NCBI RefSeq assembly: GCF_003261635.1
Contig: NZ_QFXK01000030.1
Location: forward strand, 1-64,000
DNA length: 64,000 nt
Direction: 5' to 3'
From: Kribbella monticola
GTDB lineage: Bacteria; Actinomycetota; Actinomycetes; Propionibacteriales; Kribbellaceae
The translations under genes and the position numbers were made by a program. The notes below the pieces were generated by a model that made no database searches, was not told the DNA's origin, and saw only the letters and a list, made by a program, of their open reading frames with translations. This document shows positions 34,551 to 44,453 of the stretch, piece after piece; position 1 is the stretch's first letter; every line of letters starts with the position of its first letter.

Positions 34551-35135
34551 CTAGATACCGCCGGCTGCTCTCGCCGCTTGCTCCACCTGGGCGCGATAGG
34601 TGCTCCACCAGGCTTCGTCGTGGTCCCCGATGTTGGAGTTGTGGGCATTGAGGCCGACCGCGCCGTCGAGTTGTTCGCGCAGGATGTCGGCGTGGCCGGC
34701 ATGGCGATTCGTCTCGGCGACGACGTGAACCAGGACCTGGTGCAGCGTCACGTGGGGATCCCCGGTCCACCAGGGCACCCGGCCGGGAGCGTCGGCGGGA
34801 AGGGTTTCGATGGTCTCGTCCGCATGGGCCCAGACGCGCTGATAGCAGTCCACGAGGTCGGCCCGTGACTCGTCCTCGGTGGCGAAGCTGTCCGCGTTCG
34901 GGTGCGCATCGTCGTCCCACCAGGGCAGATGCTCGGGGAACGGACGCCCGAAGGTGTCCCCGAAGTACCCCGCCTCGACGATCGCCAGATGCTTGACCAG
35001 CCCCAGCAGGTTGGTGCCGGTCGGCGTCAACGGCCGGCGTACGTCGTACTCGGAAAGTCCGTCGAGCTTCCACACCATCGCCTTGCGCACCGAGCGCAGA
35101 TAACCGTGCAACGTCTCTTTCGGATCAGCAGTCAT
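34551..35135 (-). CDS. DinB-family (DUF664) protein
   Basis: A 194-residue relative of the preceding protein: LLGLVKHLAIVEAGYFGDTFG near the N-terminus and VLVHVVAETNRHAGHADILREQLDGAVG for the C-terminal His pair. Contains several Trp-rich loops (LPWWDDDAHPN, VPWWTGDPH). Mycothiol-dependent chemistry is possible but unproven. Start ATG 35135 with GGGGG ahead; an in-frame extension upstream is rejected as non-conserved and AT-richer promoter DNA. Confidence 0.88.
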   Translation of the reverse strand: MTADPKETLHGYLRSVRKAMVWKLDGLSEYDVRRPLTPTGTNLLGLVKHLAIVEAGYFGDTFGRPFPEHLPWWDDDAHPNADSFATEDESRADLVDCYQRVWAHADETIETLPADAPGRVPWWTGDPHVTLHQVLVHVVAETNRHAGHADILREQLDGAVGLNAHNSNIGDHDEAWWSTYRAQVEQAARAAGGI

Positions 35136-35382
35136 GCCCCCAAGCCTGTCAGCCCACCAGGCGACTGCGTTAATCCTCAAACCTATTGCCTTTGGCAACT
35201 TTATGTAGAGCTTGGTGCCGGTTTCGTCAAGGCAGTTGCACGTTGTTGCAGAACGGGCTGCAACAAGTGGCAATGTGGGTAACAGGCGCATCCGCACGGG
35301 CGATGGTTGGGTCGCCGACCCGCTCGACGACCCTGCCCTGTCGTCGATGTCGCCCGGTCGGCGTGACCTGAGGGGTTGCCCC

Positions 35383-38300
35383 GTGAATGTCCTAGCTCGA
35401 TCACCCCGATTGCGAAAAGTTCCACGAGGAGTAGTGGCCGCGGTTGTCTCGCTGGCCCTGCTGGCCGTCGGAATGGAAGCCCAGCAAGCCGAAGCCCTCC
35501 CAGCCACCGATCAGAAGCCAGCTGCCGTTCCCCCGAAGAAGGTGGACTCGCGTCCCGACATCGTCTCCGCGGCCGTCACGGCCCGCTCGCAGGGTTCGCG
35601 AGTCGAGGTCGAGTCGATGCGGACGGAGACGTCGACCACCTGGTCGAACCCGGACGGCACGATGACGACCGAGGCGCACGCGGCGCCGATCCGCTTCAAG
35701 TCCGGCGGCGCGTGGAAGGACGTCGATCTGACCCTGCAGAAGGGGATCGACGGTTCGGTCGCGCCCCGTGCGCAGCAGCACGGCCTGCGCCTCGGCAAAC
35801 ACAACGCGGCGACCGGTCAGGTCTTCGCCTCCGCCGACTCCGGTCCCGGCAGGTCGGTCGAGTGGATCTCCCCGTGGAAGTTGCCCGAGCCGACTTTGGA
35901 CGGCACGAAGGCGACGTACGCCGAGATCCAGCCCGGCGTCGACCTGGTGTTGGATGCCCGTCGCAACGGTTTCGAGAACGACTTCGTCGTCAAACAGCGC
36001 CCGACCGCCGCACCGGTATGGCGAATCCCCTTGCGCACCAAGGGATTGACGGCCAAGGCGCAACCGGACGGCTCGATCAACTTCGTCGACTCCAAGAACG
36101 TCGTACGGTCGACCATCCCGGTCGGTGACATGTGGGACTCGGCCTCGGCCAAGACCACCGTGAAGGTCACCGTCGAGCAGGTCACGCCCGGCAAGGCGAC
36201 CCTTGTGATCGCGCCGGACGCGAAGTGGTTCCTCGACCCCGCCCGGCAGTTCCCGGTGACCGTCGACCCGACGTACGCGACCACTGCCACCTACGCGAAC
36301 TTCGACACCTTCGTCCAGTCCGACGTCTCCGGTGACCAGTCGGCCAACACCGAACTGCGCGTCGGCAAGACCCCGACCGGCGTGGCCCGCTCGTTCCTGA
36401 ACTTCGACACCGCCCCGTTCAAGGGCAAGGACATCGTGTCGTCGTGGCTGAACATCTGGCAGCACACCTCAGCGTCCTGTACCCCGTCGACCGTCAACGT
36501 CCGCTCGACATTGACGTTGGCCACCACCGCGACCCGCTGGGCCAACCAGCCCGCCCTCGGCACCGTCTACGGCTCGCTGTCCGCCGCGAAGGGCTTCTCG
36601 AGCGCCTGCCCCGGCGGCCGGATCATCATCCCGATGACGAGTCTGGCTCGCGCATGGTCGAACGCCTCGTACACCGTCGGCGGCCTCGCCCTCGTCGCGG
36701 CCAACGAGGCCGACGCGAACTCCTGGAAGGAGTTCTACTCCACCACCGGCACCAAAGACCCGGTCATCGGCATCACCTGGAACCGCCCGCCGGCCAAGCC
36801 CGCCACGGTCGAACCCTCCGAGGCCGTCGCCTACGCAGCACTCGGTGACACGACCTCGTGGCTGTACTCCGCGAGCCTGACTCCCTGGGTACGCACCAAG
36901 GCCACCGACCCCGACGGCAACACCGTCAAATACATCTTCGAGTTCTACACCGGCTCGGGCGACACCCTGAAGGTCTGGGGCACCTGCACCTCCTCGGTGT
37001 ACGCCTCCGGCACCCTCGCCGGCTGCCGCCCATCCACCTCGTTGCCCGACAACACCTTGCTGTACATCCGCGCCAAGGCCAACGACGGCCGCGTCGACGG
37101 CCCCTGGGTCGGCTACAACCAACGCCTCCGCACCGGCGCAGCCGTCCCATCGCAGCCGACTGTGTCCTGCCCCGCGCCGTACAACAACAACGACTCCTGG
37201 CAGGACAACCCGCCCACCGCAGACGTCACCTGCACCGTCACCGCAACCGGCGTCGGCTACAACGCCCCCGGCTACCTACGCCTCATCGTCGACGGCAAGC
37301 GTCCGACGACGAACTTCACCGGCGGCGCCGAAGGCCAGATCAAGATCACCCCGTCCAGCGACCCGAACGTCGCCAAGTTCCCGGTCACCTTCAGCAAGGA
37401 CACCCCGGGCCTGCACACGATCGTCGTCCAGGCCCAAACCCCGGCCGGCACGCTGTCGTCGAACGCGACGTACAAGTTCGGCTGGGGCGGCACCTCGCTG
37501 ACCTCACCCGCCGCAAACCCCCGCACCACCACGATGAGCACGGTCCGCGTCACGGCCGCAGGGCCGCCCAAGGGCCTCGCCTCCTCGGTGACCGCGAAGG
37601 TCAAGTGGCGCGTCTCCGGCTACGGCAGCGCCGATGACCTCGTCGGCTGGAACGAAGACCCGACCGCCCTCACGGTCACCGACAGCGGCGCCGGCGGCGT
37701 CAGCGTCAACACCCAGTGGGACAGCACCACGGCCAAGGTCGACGCATTCCTCGACTCCGACCCCAACACAGCAGGCATCCAGCCGACCACTCTCAACGAC
37801 CGCGTCCCGGTCCTTCTGGACGTCCAGGTCTGCTTCAAATACGGCACCTCCGAACAATGCACCTGGTCCCAAACCCCGAACACCACAATCCAACGAGTCC
37901 CCCACGCCTTCGGCAACGGCTTCCCGACCGCCGACGCAGGTTCCGGCCAGGTGGCGCTCTGGACCGGTGAGTTCAACACCGACAGCACCGACGTGTCCGT
38001 CCCCGGCTACACCGGCGACCTGTCGATCTCACGGTCCCACTCGACGTACTCCGCGCCGACCAACAACATCGACGGCGCCTTCGGTCCCGGCTGGATCGCC
38101 CAGTTCGACGGCGCCGAAGCCGGCGCAGCCGGAATGCGAGTCATCGACTCGACCAAGATCGATGGCAGCATCGCCCTCGTCGACGGCGATGGCAGTTCGC
38201 TGGTGTTCACCTCGCCGACCGGCAAACGGCGGACGACCGGCAGCTTCGACACCGGCACCTGGATCCCGGCCGATGAAGACACCGAACTGGACGGATCGAA

Positions 38301-41300
38301 GCTGACCGTCAGCGGTTCTGGTACGTCGACAACCCTTTCGTACATCGAAGACGACGGCACCATCACCACGTGGAACCCGGCAGCGCTGCCCGTACCCACC
38401 GACCCGACGTGGTGGCGGCCGATCACGATCAGCGAGCCAGGGATCGCGACCAAGACGACGTACTCCTACGACACCGATGGCCGCGTCGTGCGGATCCTCG
38501 CGCCGACGGGACCGGGCGTCACCTGTGCCGCGTACAACGCATCGCAGCCTCTGACCGGGATGGCTCCGGGCTGCCGCGCACTGCACTTCGAGTACACGCT
38601 GATCGGCTCGAGCCAGACCCGGTTGAGCAAGGCGTGGCTGGACATCTACAACCCGGACAAGACCGGTGGCGCCGGCATGGACTCGATCCAGGTCGCCGCG
38701 TACACCTACGACACCAACGGTCGGCTCACGAAGGTCACCGACCCGCGGTCGAATCTCTCCACGGAGTACACCTACAACGCCGCAAACCACCTCACGTCGG
38801 TCAAGCCGGCCGGCCAAACGGCGTACCAGCTGGACTACGTCACCGCCGACGACCGCGAGAAGCTCGACACCGTCAAGCGCGATCGTCCTGCCGGTGATCC
38901 AGCAGGCGGAACGGCGACGCTGGCGAAGTTCGTGTACGACGTACCGCTGTCCGGCGCAGGTCTGCCAGACCTCACGGCTGGTTCGGTCGCCAGGTGGAAC
39001 CAGAAGACAGCTCCGACCAAGGGCTTCGCGGTCTTCGGCCCGGACCACGCGCTGTCGGGGGCCCCGGGCACCGACGATTGGCAGTACGCCGATCTGCAGT
39101 ACACCGACGCAGCCGGCTACACGGTCAACACAGCGAAGTACGGCGCAGGTGACTGGCAGTACACCTCGACCGACTACAACGACCTCGGCAACGTCACTCG
39201 TGAACTCGATGAGCGGGCGCTGCGAACCGTGATCGACAACGCAGTACCGGCCGGCGCTTCGGCCGACCAGCTCGCCACGGTGAACGTGTACAACGCCGAC
39301 GTCAAGAATGCAGCGGGCGACACGGTCGTCACCCCGGCCGGGACTCTGGTCACCGACTCCTACGGCCCGTCGCGCTATGCAACGGTCAAGGACGGCACCA
39401 CCAAGTGGGTCCGCACCCACACCCACACGGAGTACGACGAGCTGGCGCCCAACTCCGGCATCAACCCGGCAACGACGTTGCCCTACCGCTTGCCGACCAC
39501 GGTCACCACTGGTGCGTTCGACCCGGGCGCAGGAACTGAAGAGCCGCTGACCCGCACCACGACCGACTACGACCCCGCCGTCAGTGGCGATCCGTCCGGC
39601 TGGGCACTCGGCCAGCCGAGCAAAACCACCACTGACGCCAACCCAGCCGGACCGCGCAACGACGTCACCGGTGACATCGTCAAGGTGACTCGGTACGACG
39701 CCGAGGGCCGTGTCATCGACAGCCGTCAGCCGAACTCCAACGGCGCCGACGCAGGCACCACCAGGACGGTCTACTACACCGCGGCCGCCAACTCGCAGTA
39801 CCCAGAGTGTGGTCTCAAGCCGCAATGGGGCGGCCTGACCTGCAAGGTCTACCCGGCTGCTGCCCCCACCAACGGTGGCACCGCCACCACGACACTGCCG
39901 ACCACCACGACGAGCAACTTCACTTACCTGCTCGCCCCCAAGACCGTCACCGAAACCTCCGGTGCCGCCACCCGCACCACCACGACGAGCTATCTCCTCG
40001 ACGGTCGGACCCAGAACACCAAAACCACGGTGACCGGGCTGACGGGTTCGACTCCGAACACCGCTAAGACCACGACCTACGACCCGGCGACCGGCCAGGC
40101 GACTGTCATCACAGCCACCGCTGCCGACAACACCACTACCAATGTCACCACCGGCTACGACAGCTGGGGACGCCAGACCAGCTACCAGCCGCAAGGCGAC
40201 CCGGCGACGACGACCGTGTACGACGCCAGCGGACAGGTCGCGACCGTGACCGACTCCAACGGCTCGACCCGCTACACCTACGACGGCACCGACGCCGCCG
40301 GAAAGACCGAACACCGCGGTCTCGCCACCAAGGTCGAGGTCACCACCGCTGGCTCCACGTGGTCCTCGACTGGCGCCTACGACGCCGACGGCTCCATGAC
40401 CGTACAGAAGTTGCCCGGTGGGATCACTCAGTCCACCGACTACGATAACGCCGGCGAACCGACCGGGCTGCGCTACACCGGACAGGTCACCACCACCAAC
40501 GAAGACGGCACCACCACTACCGATCCCGATGGTCCGTGGCTGTCATGGTCGGTCGACAACGACGTCACCGGCCGTGTCGTCCACGAATGGACTCCGGACG
40601 GCAACGCGTTCAACGGCTCTGCCGGTGACGCACCAGGAGATGCGATCGGGTATGACCGCGGCTACAGCTACGACAGCCTCGGCCGTCTCACGAAGGTCCA
40701 GGACCGCACCGCCACAACCACCGGCGTCGACGTCACCGACCCGACCCAACTCCCGGGCTGCGTCACCCGCACCTACGGCTTTGACCGGAACGACAACCGA
40801 CTGACCAAGTCCACGGCCCCCGCGGCCGCTGATGGCTCCTGCACCACCACTGGATCCACCACCACCAACCGCACCTTCGACACCGCCGACCGCCCAGTGA
40901 CAGGCGCCAACGGCGTCGGGAACTACGTCTACGACCTCCTCGGCCGTACGACGACTCTCCCGGCCTCCGACGCCCCGAAGCCGGCCGACGGCAACATCAC
41001 CATCGGCTACTACGACAACGACCTCGCCCGGTCGATCGCACAGGGCGGAACCACCACCACCTACACCCTCGACGCCCTGGACCGCCGTTCAGTAGAGACG
41101 GCAACCAACGCCAGCGGCTCGACCGACACCATCCGCCACTACACCGACACCTCCGACAACCCCACCTGGGTCACCACCGGCACCACGACCCAGCGGTACG
41201 CCGAACTCATCGGCGGCGACCTGTCGCTCACCGTGGACCAGACAGGCAAGGCATCGCTGCCGATCGCCAACCCCCACGGCGACACCGTCACCACCGTCGA

Positions 41301-42009
41301 CCTGACCGGCACCCAGCCGGCCACCTCGATCGGCGCCTGGACCAACTACGACGAATACGGCTGCGGCACCCCAGCCGACACCGGCCCCATCGACTACGGC
41401 TGGCTCGGCGGCAAACAACGCGCAGTCTCAGGCACCGGCCTGACCCTGATGGGAGTCCGGGTCTACAACGCCGCAACCGGCCTCTTTACCAGCACGGACC
41501 CGGTCCCAGGTGGAAACGCAGGGGCTTACGCTTACCCAGGCGATCCGATCAACAGCTTTGATCTCGACGGCCAACGTCGCTGCTGGACGAAGTGGGCATG
41601 CAAGGCATACCGCGCCATCCGGGGCGCCTACCGCCACACCACCATCTCAGTCAGTGGTTGTGTAATCCTGTGCTACGGCGCGAGTTTCCAGGGCGGCACG
41701 GTCGGTCTCATTGACACCCTCGGTAAAAACAGGTCGTTTGGGTACGCGATGCCTGGACTTAGCCTCGGATACGCACGTCGCCGACCCAACGACCGAAGTC
41801 CAAAAAACCGCTGTACAGGAGGAGGGTTCGCACTTCCTGCTTACGGTGGCTTCTATGGCTGCGGTTCGAGAGCGAAGTCGAAGTACTTGAGGAAGCGCAG
41901 GATCAACTCGGACTGGGAGTTCGGCTACACCACTCGAGGGCTATGGGGCGGCGTCTGGGGCGGAAGGCAGGTCTCAAGATCATGGCGTTTGAGGTGGCTT
42001 AGTTGGTAA
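35383..42009 (+). CDS. Giant secreted RHS/YD-repeat polymorphic toxin (WapA/TcdB-like)
   Basis: 2208 residues. Order: N-terminal signal peptide (GVVAAVVSLALLAVGMEAQQAEA); beta-rich region with TWSNPDGTMTTEAHAAPIRF; DNRLRE-type domain (~297-466, LNFDTAPFKGKDIVSSWLNI); Ig/fibronectin-like segments; a start-of-shell block (~843-889, TGDLSISRSHSTYS); many YD repeats from ~1026 (YDTDGRVVRI, YDTNGRLTKVTDPR, YDSLGRLTKVQDR); RHS core ending LFTSTDP...NSFDLDGQ at ~2063; then a ~145-residue variable tip. The tip is Cys/Gly-rich (SGCVILCYGASFQGG, GGFALPAYGGFYGCGS) and lower in GC. GTG 35383 has GAGGGG ahead; longer forms lack support. Confidence 0.92.
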   Translation: MNVLARSPRLRKVPRGVVAAVVSLALLAVGMEAQQAEALPATDQKPAAVPPKKVDSRPDIVSAAVTARSQGSRVEVESMRTETSTTWSNPDGTMTTEAHAAPIRFKSGGAWKDVDLTLQKGIDGSVAPRAQQHGLRLGKHNAATGQVFASADSGPGRSVEWISPWKLPEPTLDGTKATYAEIQPGVDLVLDARRNGFENDFVVKQRPTAAPVWRIPLRTKGLTAKAQPDGSINFVDSKNVVRSTIPVGDMWDSASAKTTVKVTVEQVTPGKATLVIAPDAKWFLDPARQFPVTVDPTYATTATYANFDTFVQSDVSGDQSANTELRVGKTPTGVARSFLNFDTAPFKGKDIVSSWLNIWQHTSASCTPSTVNVRSTLTLATTATRWANQPALGTVYGSLSAAKGFSSACPGGRIIIPMTSLARAWSNASYTVGGLALVAANEADANSWKEFYSTTGTKDPVIGITWNRPPAKPATVEPSEAVAYAALGDTTSWLYSASLTPWVRTKATDPDGNTVKYIFEFYTGSGDTLKVWGTCTSSVYASGTLAGCRPSTSLPDNTLLYIRAKANDGRVDGPWVGYNQRLRTGAAVPSQPTVSCPAPYNNNDSWQDNPPTADVTCTVTATGVGYNAPGYLRLIVDGKRPTTNFTGGAEGQIKITPSSDPNVAKFPVTFSKDTPGLHTIVVQAQTPAGTLSSNATYKFGWGGTSLTSPAANPRTTTMSTVRVTAAGPPKGLASSVTAKVKWRVSGYGSADDLVGWNEDPTALTVTDSGAGGVSVNTQWDSTTAKVDAFLDSDPNTAGIQPTTLNDRVPVLLDVQVCFKYGTSEQCTWSQTPNTTIQRVPHAFGNGFPTADAGSGQVALWTGEFNTDSTDVSVPGYTGDLSISRSHSTYSAPTNNIDGAFGPGWIAQFDGAEAGAAGMRVIDSTKIDGSIALVDGDGSSLVFTSPTGKRRTTGSFDTGTWIPADEDTELDGSKLTVSGSGTSTTLSYIEDDGTITTWNPAALPVPTDPTWWRPITISEPGIATKTTYSYDTDGRVVRILAPTGPGVTCAAYNASQPLTGMAPGCRALHFEYTLIGSSQTRLSKAWLDIYNPDKTGGAGMDSIQVAAYTYDTNGRLTKVTDPRSNLSTEYTYNAANHLTSVKPAGQTAYQLDYVTADDREKLDTVKRDRPAGDPAGGTATLAKFVYDVPLSGAGLPDLTAGSVARWNQKTAPTKGFAVFGPDHALSGAPGTDDWQYADLQYTDAAGYTVNTAKYGAGDWQYTSTDYNDLGNVTRELDERALRTVIDNAVPAGASADQLATVNVYNADVKNAAGDTVVTPAGTLVTDSYGPSRYATVKDGTTKWVRTHTHTEYDELAPNSGINPATTLPYRLPTTVTTGAFDPGAGTEEPLTRTTTDYDPAVSGDPSGWALGQPSKTTTDANPAGPRNDVTGDIVKVTRYDAEGRVIDSRQPNSNGADAGTTRTVYYTAAANSQYPECGLKPQWGGLTCKVYPAAAPTNGGTATTTLPTTTTSNFTYLLAPKTVTETSGAATRTTTTSYLLDGRTQNTKTTVTGLTGSTPNTAKTTTYDPATGQATVITATAADNTTTNVTTGYDSWGRQTSYQPQGDPATTTVYDASGQVATVTDSNGSTRYTYDGTDAAGKTEHRGLATKVEVTTAGSTWSSTGAYDADGSMTVQKLPGGITQSTDYDNAGEPTGLRYTGQVTTTNEDGTTTTDPDGPWLSWSVDNDVTGRVVHEWTPDGNAFNGSAGDAPGDAIGYDRGYSYDSLGRLTKVQDRTATTTGVDVTDPTQLPGCVTRTYGFDRNDNRLTKSTAPAAADGSCTTTGSTTTNRTFDTADRPVTGANGVGNYVYDLLGRTTTLPASDAPKPADGNITIGYYDNDLARSIAQGGTTTTYTLDALDRRSVETATNASGSTDTIRHYTDTSDNPTWVTTGTTTQRYAELIGGDLSLTVDQTGKASLPIANPHGDTVTTVDLTGTQPATSIGAWTNYDEYGCGTPADTGPIDYGWLGGKQRAVSGTGLTLMGVRVYNAATGLFTSTDPVPGGNAGAYAYPGDPINSFDLDGQRRCWTKWACKAYRAIRGAYRHTTISVSGCVILCYGASFQGGTVGLIDTLGKNRSFGYAMPGLSLGYARRRPNDRSPKNRCTGGGFALPAYGGFYGCGSRAKSKYLRKRRINSDWEFGYTTRGLWGGVWGGRQVSRSWRLRWLSW

Positions 42010-42038
42010 CCATCCGCAACGTCAGTCGTCATGCCATA

Positions 42039-42506
42039 ATGACGCACATGGTTCCTCGTCGGCCAAAACCAATATCCGAAGCCGAAATCCTGCATAAATG
42101 GGGCGCCGGCCCGATCGTCCAGGTTTTCATGTGCGCACCATTTCTGGCTCTAGTTGTGTTCACGGCCATTGAGGGAAGAGAGGAGTTTCCACTTCGTCTG
42201 ACCTGGCCCGGCTTCCTGGTTACTGGATTGATGATGCTGGCCGGCATTCGGGCGCACGACTCTGTCAAAGTCACCGACCAGGAGCTCATCATTCGATGGC
42301 CGATTGCTAGTCGCAGAATCGCACGAACGAATGTTGTTTCAGCGCGATTCGGATATTTCGGACTCTATATCCGCCTACACAACGGGAGCACCGTACTTGC
42401 ATTGCTCGCACCGAAGATGTCCTCAACCGAATTGAGCAGTGGAAGTGAGCCGGGCCCGGGCAGTGCCGCCTATGAGATAACGACATGGGCTCAATCCAAA
42501 AAGTAG
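42039..42506 (+). CDS. Putative immunity protein: two TM helices plus PH-like domain
   Basis: About 155 residues, beginning 29 bases after the RHS toxin stop. Two hydrophobic segments (IVQVFMCAPFLALVVFTAIE, TWPGFLVTGLMMLAGIRA) are followed by a small beta-rich domain (VKVTDQELIIRWPIASRRIA, YFGLYIRLHNGSTVLALL) resembling bacterial PH/DUF domains. GC is about 50-60% by hand count over sample lines, well below its neighbours, as in the toxin tip. Position and size fit an immunity protein; a membrane location would suit a toxin acting on the envelope (inference). ATGs at 42039 and 42048 are both possible. Confidence 0.7.
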   Translation: MTHMVPRRPKPISEAEILHKWGAGPIVQVFMCAPFLALVVFTAIEGREEFPLRLTWPGFLVTGLMMLAGIRAHDSVKVTDQELIIRWPIASRRIARTNVVSARFGYFGLYIRLHNGSTVLALLAPKMSSTELSSGSEPGPGSAAYEITTWAQSKK

Positions 42507-42550
42507 TGACGGAACTGTCCCACGCCCATTGCTGAGGACCACCGCTTAGC

Positions 42551-42599
42551 CACACTGCCCGATTCGGACGCCTTTGCAAAGGCGCCTGAATCGGGCAGT
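42551..42599. terminator. Long hairpin after the toxin/immunity pair
   Basis: Imperfect 23-bp stem, outer arms CACTGCCCGATTC/GAATCGGGCAGTG and inner CGCCTTT/AAAGGCG. No T-run follows. It may be a terminator or a palindromic repeat. Coordinates good to about 1 base. Confidence 0.6.
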
Positions 42600-42719
42600 G
42601 TTGGCGTGCCGATTCCCTCCGCGTCAATGCGGTCCTGTTAGCCACATTGAATTCCTGCGTTGTCGGCGAAACCTAATGGGTGAGAAGCGGACTACTCTGA
42701 TGCGCGATGGTCGTGGCGC

Positions 42720-42905
42720 TTTTCTGGAGCGGGCGGCCGGGTTGAGCAGCCGACGCAGGAGGCGTGAAGCGGGATCGGCCGAGAGACAGCAGTACAGCCA
42801 GCCCCGCGACCAGGTGCAGCATCGCAATTCAGCCGCGACGTAGGAGCGGCGTACCGGGGTGGGTGGGGCGAGCGGCCGACGGAGGAGGCGCGAAGGGGGT
42901 GGGCG
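42720..42905. repeat. Intergenic region with two dispersed GC-rich repeat copies
   Basis: Gap 42507-42949 has no supported gene apart from the hairpin above. It holds GAGCAGCCGACGCAGGAGGC (from 42744) and GAGCGGCCGACGGAGGAGGC (from 42870), continuing GTGAAGCGGG and GCGAAGGGGG. The same word family occurs at 13582-13711 and 63612-63641. Confidence 0.55.
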
Positions 42906-42949
42906 TGTGGGGCAGACTTTGGGTATGGCGTTGAGTGGTGGGATCAGTT

Positions 42950-43594
42950 GTGAGTTATGAGTTGGCGGTGTGGGAAGGGGATGTGCCCTTCGACGACAAG
43001 GCTGCGGCGGAGGAGTTCGAGCGGTTGTATGAGCGGTACTTCGTGGAGTCGCCGCGGCGGGCGCATCCGGTGATTCGGGGGTATGTCGAGGAGCTGGTGG
43101 AGAGGTGGCCGGAGGGGGAAGGTGGGCCTTGGGTGAGCGCGCCGTTGATCGACAGTGCGTCTGGGCCGATCGTGTATTTCTCGATGGTTTACGGCCGTGC
43201 CGACGAGGTGTCCGAAGGGGCCGCTCAGCTCGCAGCGGAGTACGGTCTGGTTTGCTTCGACGCCAACCGCAGCACCCTTCGCGGCGCGATCGAAGGCCTC
43301 ACGATCACCACGCCGAGCGGGCGGGCAGCGTTGCCGGCGCTCTGGTTCCCGTTCGTGCTCAGCGAGCTACGGCAACCAGGCGGTTTCATCGCCGTCAACC
43401 AGAGCAATACCTCGGCGAAAGCTCGCAACGACGACGGCACCCTCACCCTCGAGTATCACGAGAAGAAGCAGCGCTTCCAGGCCGAGGACGTCCCGCTCGA
43501 CCAGATCGCCGACGCCCTGTCGCAGTGGGCGTCCGGTCAGCGTCAGTTCATCGCTCGGCACACCTGGCACCGCCTGACACCAGAGGAGCCGTAA
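42950..43594 (+). CDS. Hypothetical protein (YELAVWEGD family)
   Basis: A 214-residue soluble protein starting SYELAVWEGDVPFDDKAAAE, an opening found in many uncharacterised actinobacterial proteins. No TM or signal peptide. The middle (VYFSMVYGRADEVSEGAAQL, then LVCFDANRSTLRG) suggests an alpha/beta fold. Function unknown; its place after a toxin module and small size would allow a role as an extra immunity or regulatory protein, which is weak inference. GTG 42950 chosen over GTG 42935; neither has a strong ribosome site. Directly followed (no gap) by a GNAT gene. Confidence 0.75.
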   Translation: MSYELAVWEGDVPFDDKAAAEEFERLYERYFVESPRRAHPVIRGYVEELVERWPEGEGGPWVSAPLIDSASGPIVYFSMVYGRADEVSEGAAQLAAEYGLVCFDANRSTLRGAIEGLTITTPSGRAALPALWFPFVLSELRQPGGFIAVNQSNTSAKARNDDGTLTLEYHEKKQRFQAEDVPLDQIADALSQWASGQRQFIARHTWHRLTPEEP

Positions 43595-44371
43595 GTGGAC
43601 GAACAACAAGTACTCAAGGCCGCGAGCGACTGGGTCTGGATCCCGCCGGACGCGCAGGACTTCATCGAGGACGACTACCGGCTCACCATCTATCCCGATC
43701 GCACCAGCGTCCAGTGGTCCGCCACCGACAGCCCACTCACCGAGCTCATCGCCGAGGTCCGCGAACGCGCGAGCGGCACCAATCCCGTACTGCGTTGGTG
43801 GGTGAACGGCCGCACCAAACCGGACGACACCGCCGACATCCTCAAGGACCACGGCTTCGAGCTGGTCGAGACGGTCGAGGTGCTGGCGCGAGAGCTGACC
43901 AGCATCGAAGACCTCGAAGCCGCCATCAGTCCGCCGAGCGAAATCGACGTCCGCCCGGCCGACACCGCGGATCTCCTTTACCAGGCCGGCCAGATCGACG
44001 CCGAGGTGTTCGACTGGCCGCCGCCCACTCCGGCGCAGCTCCAGCAGGAGAGCGACACGGCCGCCAAGGCCAAGGACTCCCCCGACACCGGCCGCTTTCT
44101 CGCCTACCTTCACAACCAGCCGGTCGGAGCTGCAGGCTTCACCATGACAGACGGCGTACTACGTCTCTGGGGCGGCGCCGTTCTCAAGAGTGCTCGCGGT
44201 CGCGGTGCCTACCGGGCGCTGTTGGCAGCACGCTGCGCCCAAGGCATCCGCAAAGGCGCCGCCTTCGCCCTGGTCAAAGGCAGAACCGGGACCTCGGCAC
44301 CGATCCTGCGCCGAGCCGGTTTCACCGCGTACGGCATCGAACAGTGCTACCAGCAACAGCTCCATAACTGA
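43595..44371 (+). CDS. GNAT-family N-acetyltransferase, two-domain
   Basis: A 258-residue protein. The N-terminal ~115 residues form a degenerate GNAT-like half (LTIYPDRTSVQWSATDSPL). The C-terminal half has the acetyl-CoA region LRLWGGAVLKSARGRGAYRA (RGRGAYRA as the Q/RxxGxG/A loop), then FALVKGRTGTSAPILRRAGF. Acceptor unknown. The GTG start follows the TAA of the preceding gene without a base between, with GAGGAGCC as ribosome site inside that gene, so the two are co-translated. Confidence 0.85.
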   Translation: MDEQQVLKAASDWVWIPPDAQDFIEDDYRLTIYPDRTSVQWSATDSPLTELIAEVRERASGTNPVLRWWVNGRTKPDDTADILKDHGFELVETVEVLARELTSIEDLEAAISPPSEIDVRPADTADLLYQAGQIDAEVFDWPPPTPAQLQQESDTAAKAKDSPDTGRFLAYLHNQPVGAAGFTMTDGVLRLWGGAVLKSARGRGAYRALLAARCAQGIRKGAAFALVKGRTGTSAPILRRAGFTAYGIEQCYQQQLHN

Positions 44372-44453
44372 CCAAACACCCCGTGGCCCTAGCTAAAAAG
44401 CCTCGCGAGGACGAGCATCGACCTGAAGCGTCCAGACGGGGTGGGTGATCGAG

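Noticed and set aside
35136..35382. Possible riboswitch or leader upstream of the RHS toxin
   Set aside because: No recognised aptamer or attenuator could be identified; treated as plain promoter DNA.
38029..40314. A 761-codon minus-strand frame inside the RHS gene
   Set aside because: Val/Gly/Arg low-complexity shadow of the RHS coding strand; no start signals or domains.
42574..42843. An 89-codon ORF downstream of the immunity gene
   Set aside because: Covers the hairpin and dispersed repeats; Arg-rich, no homology recognised, no ribosome site.
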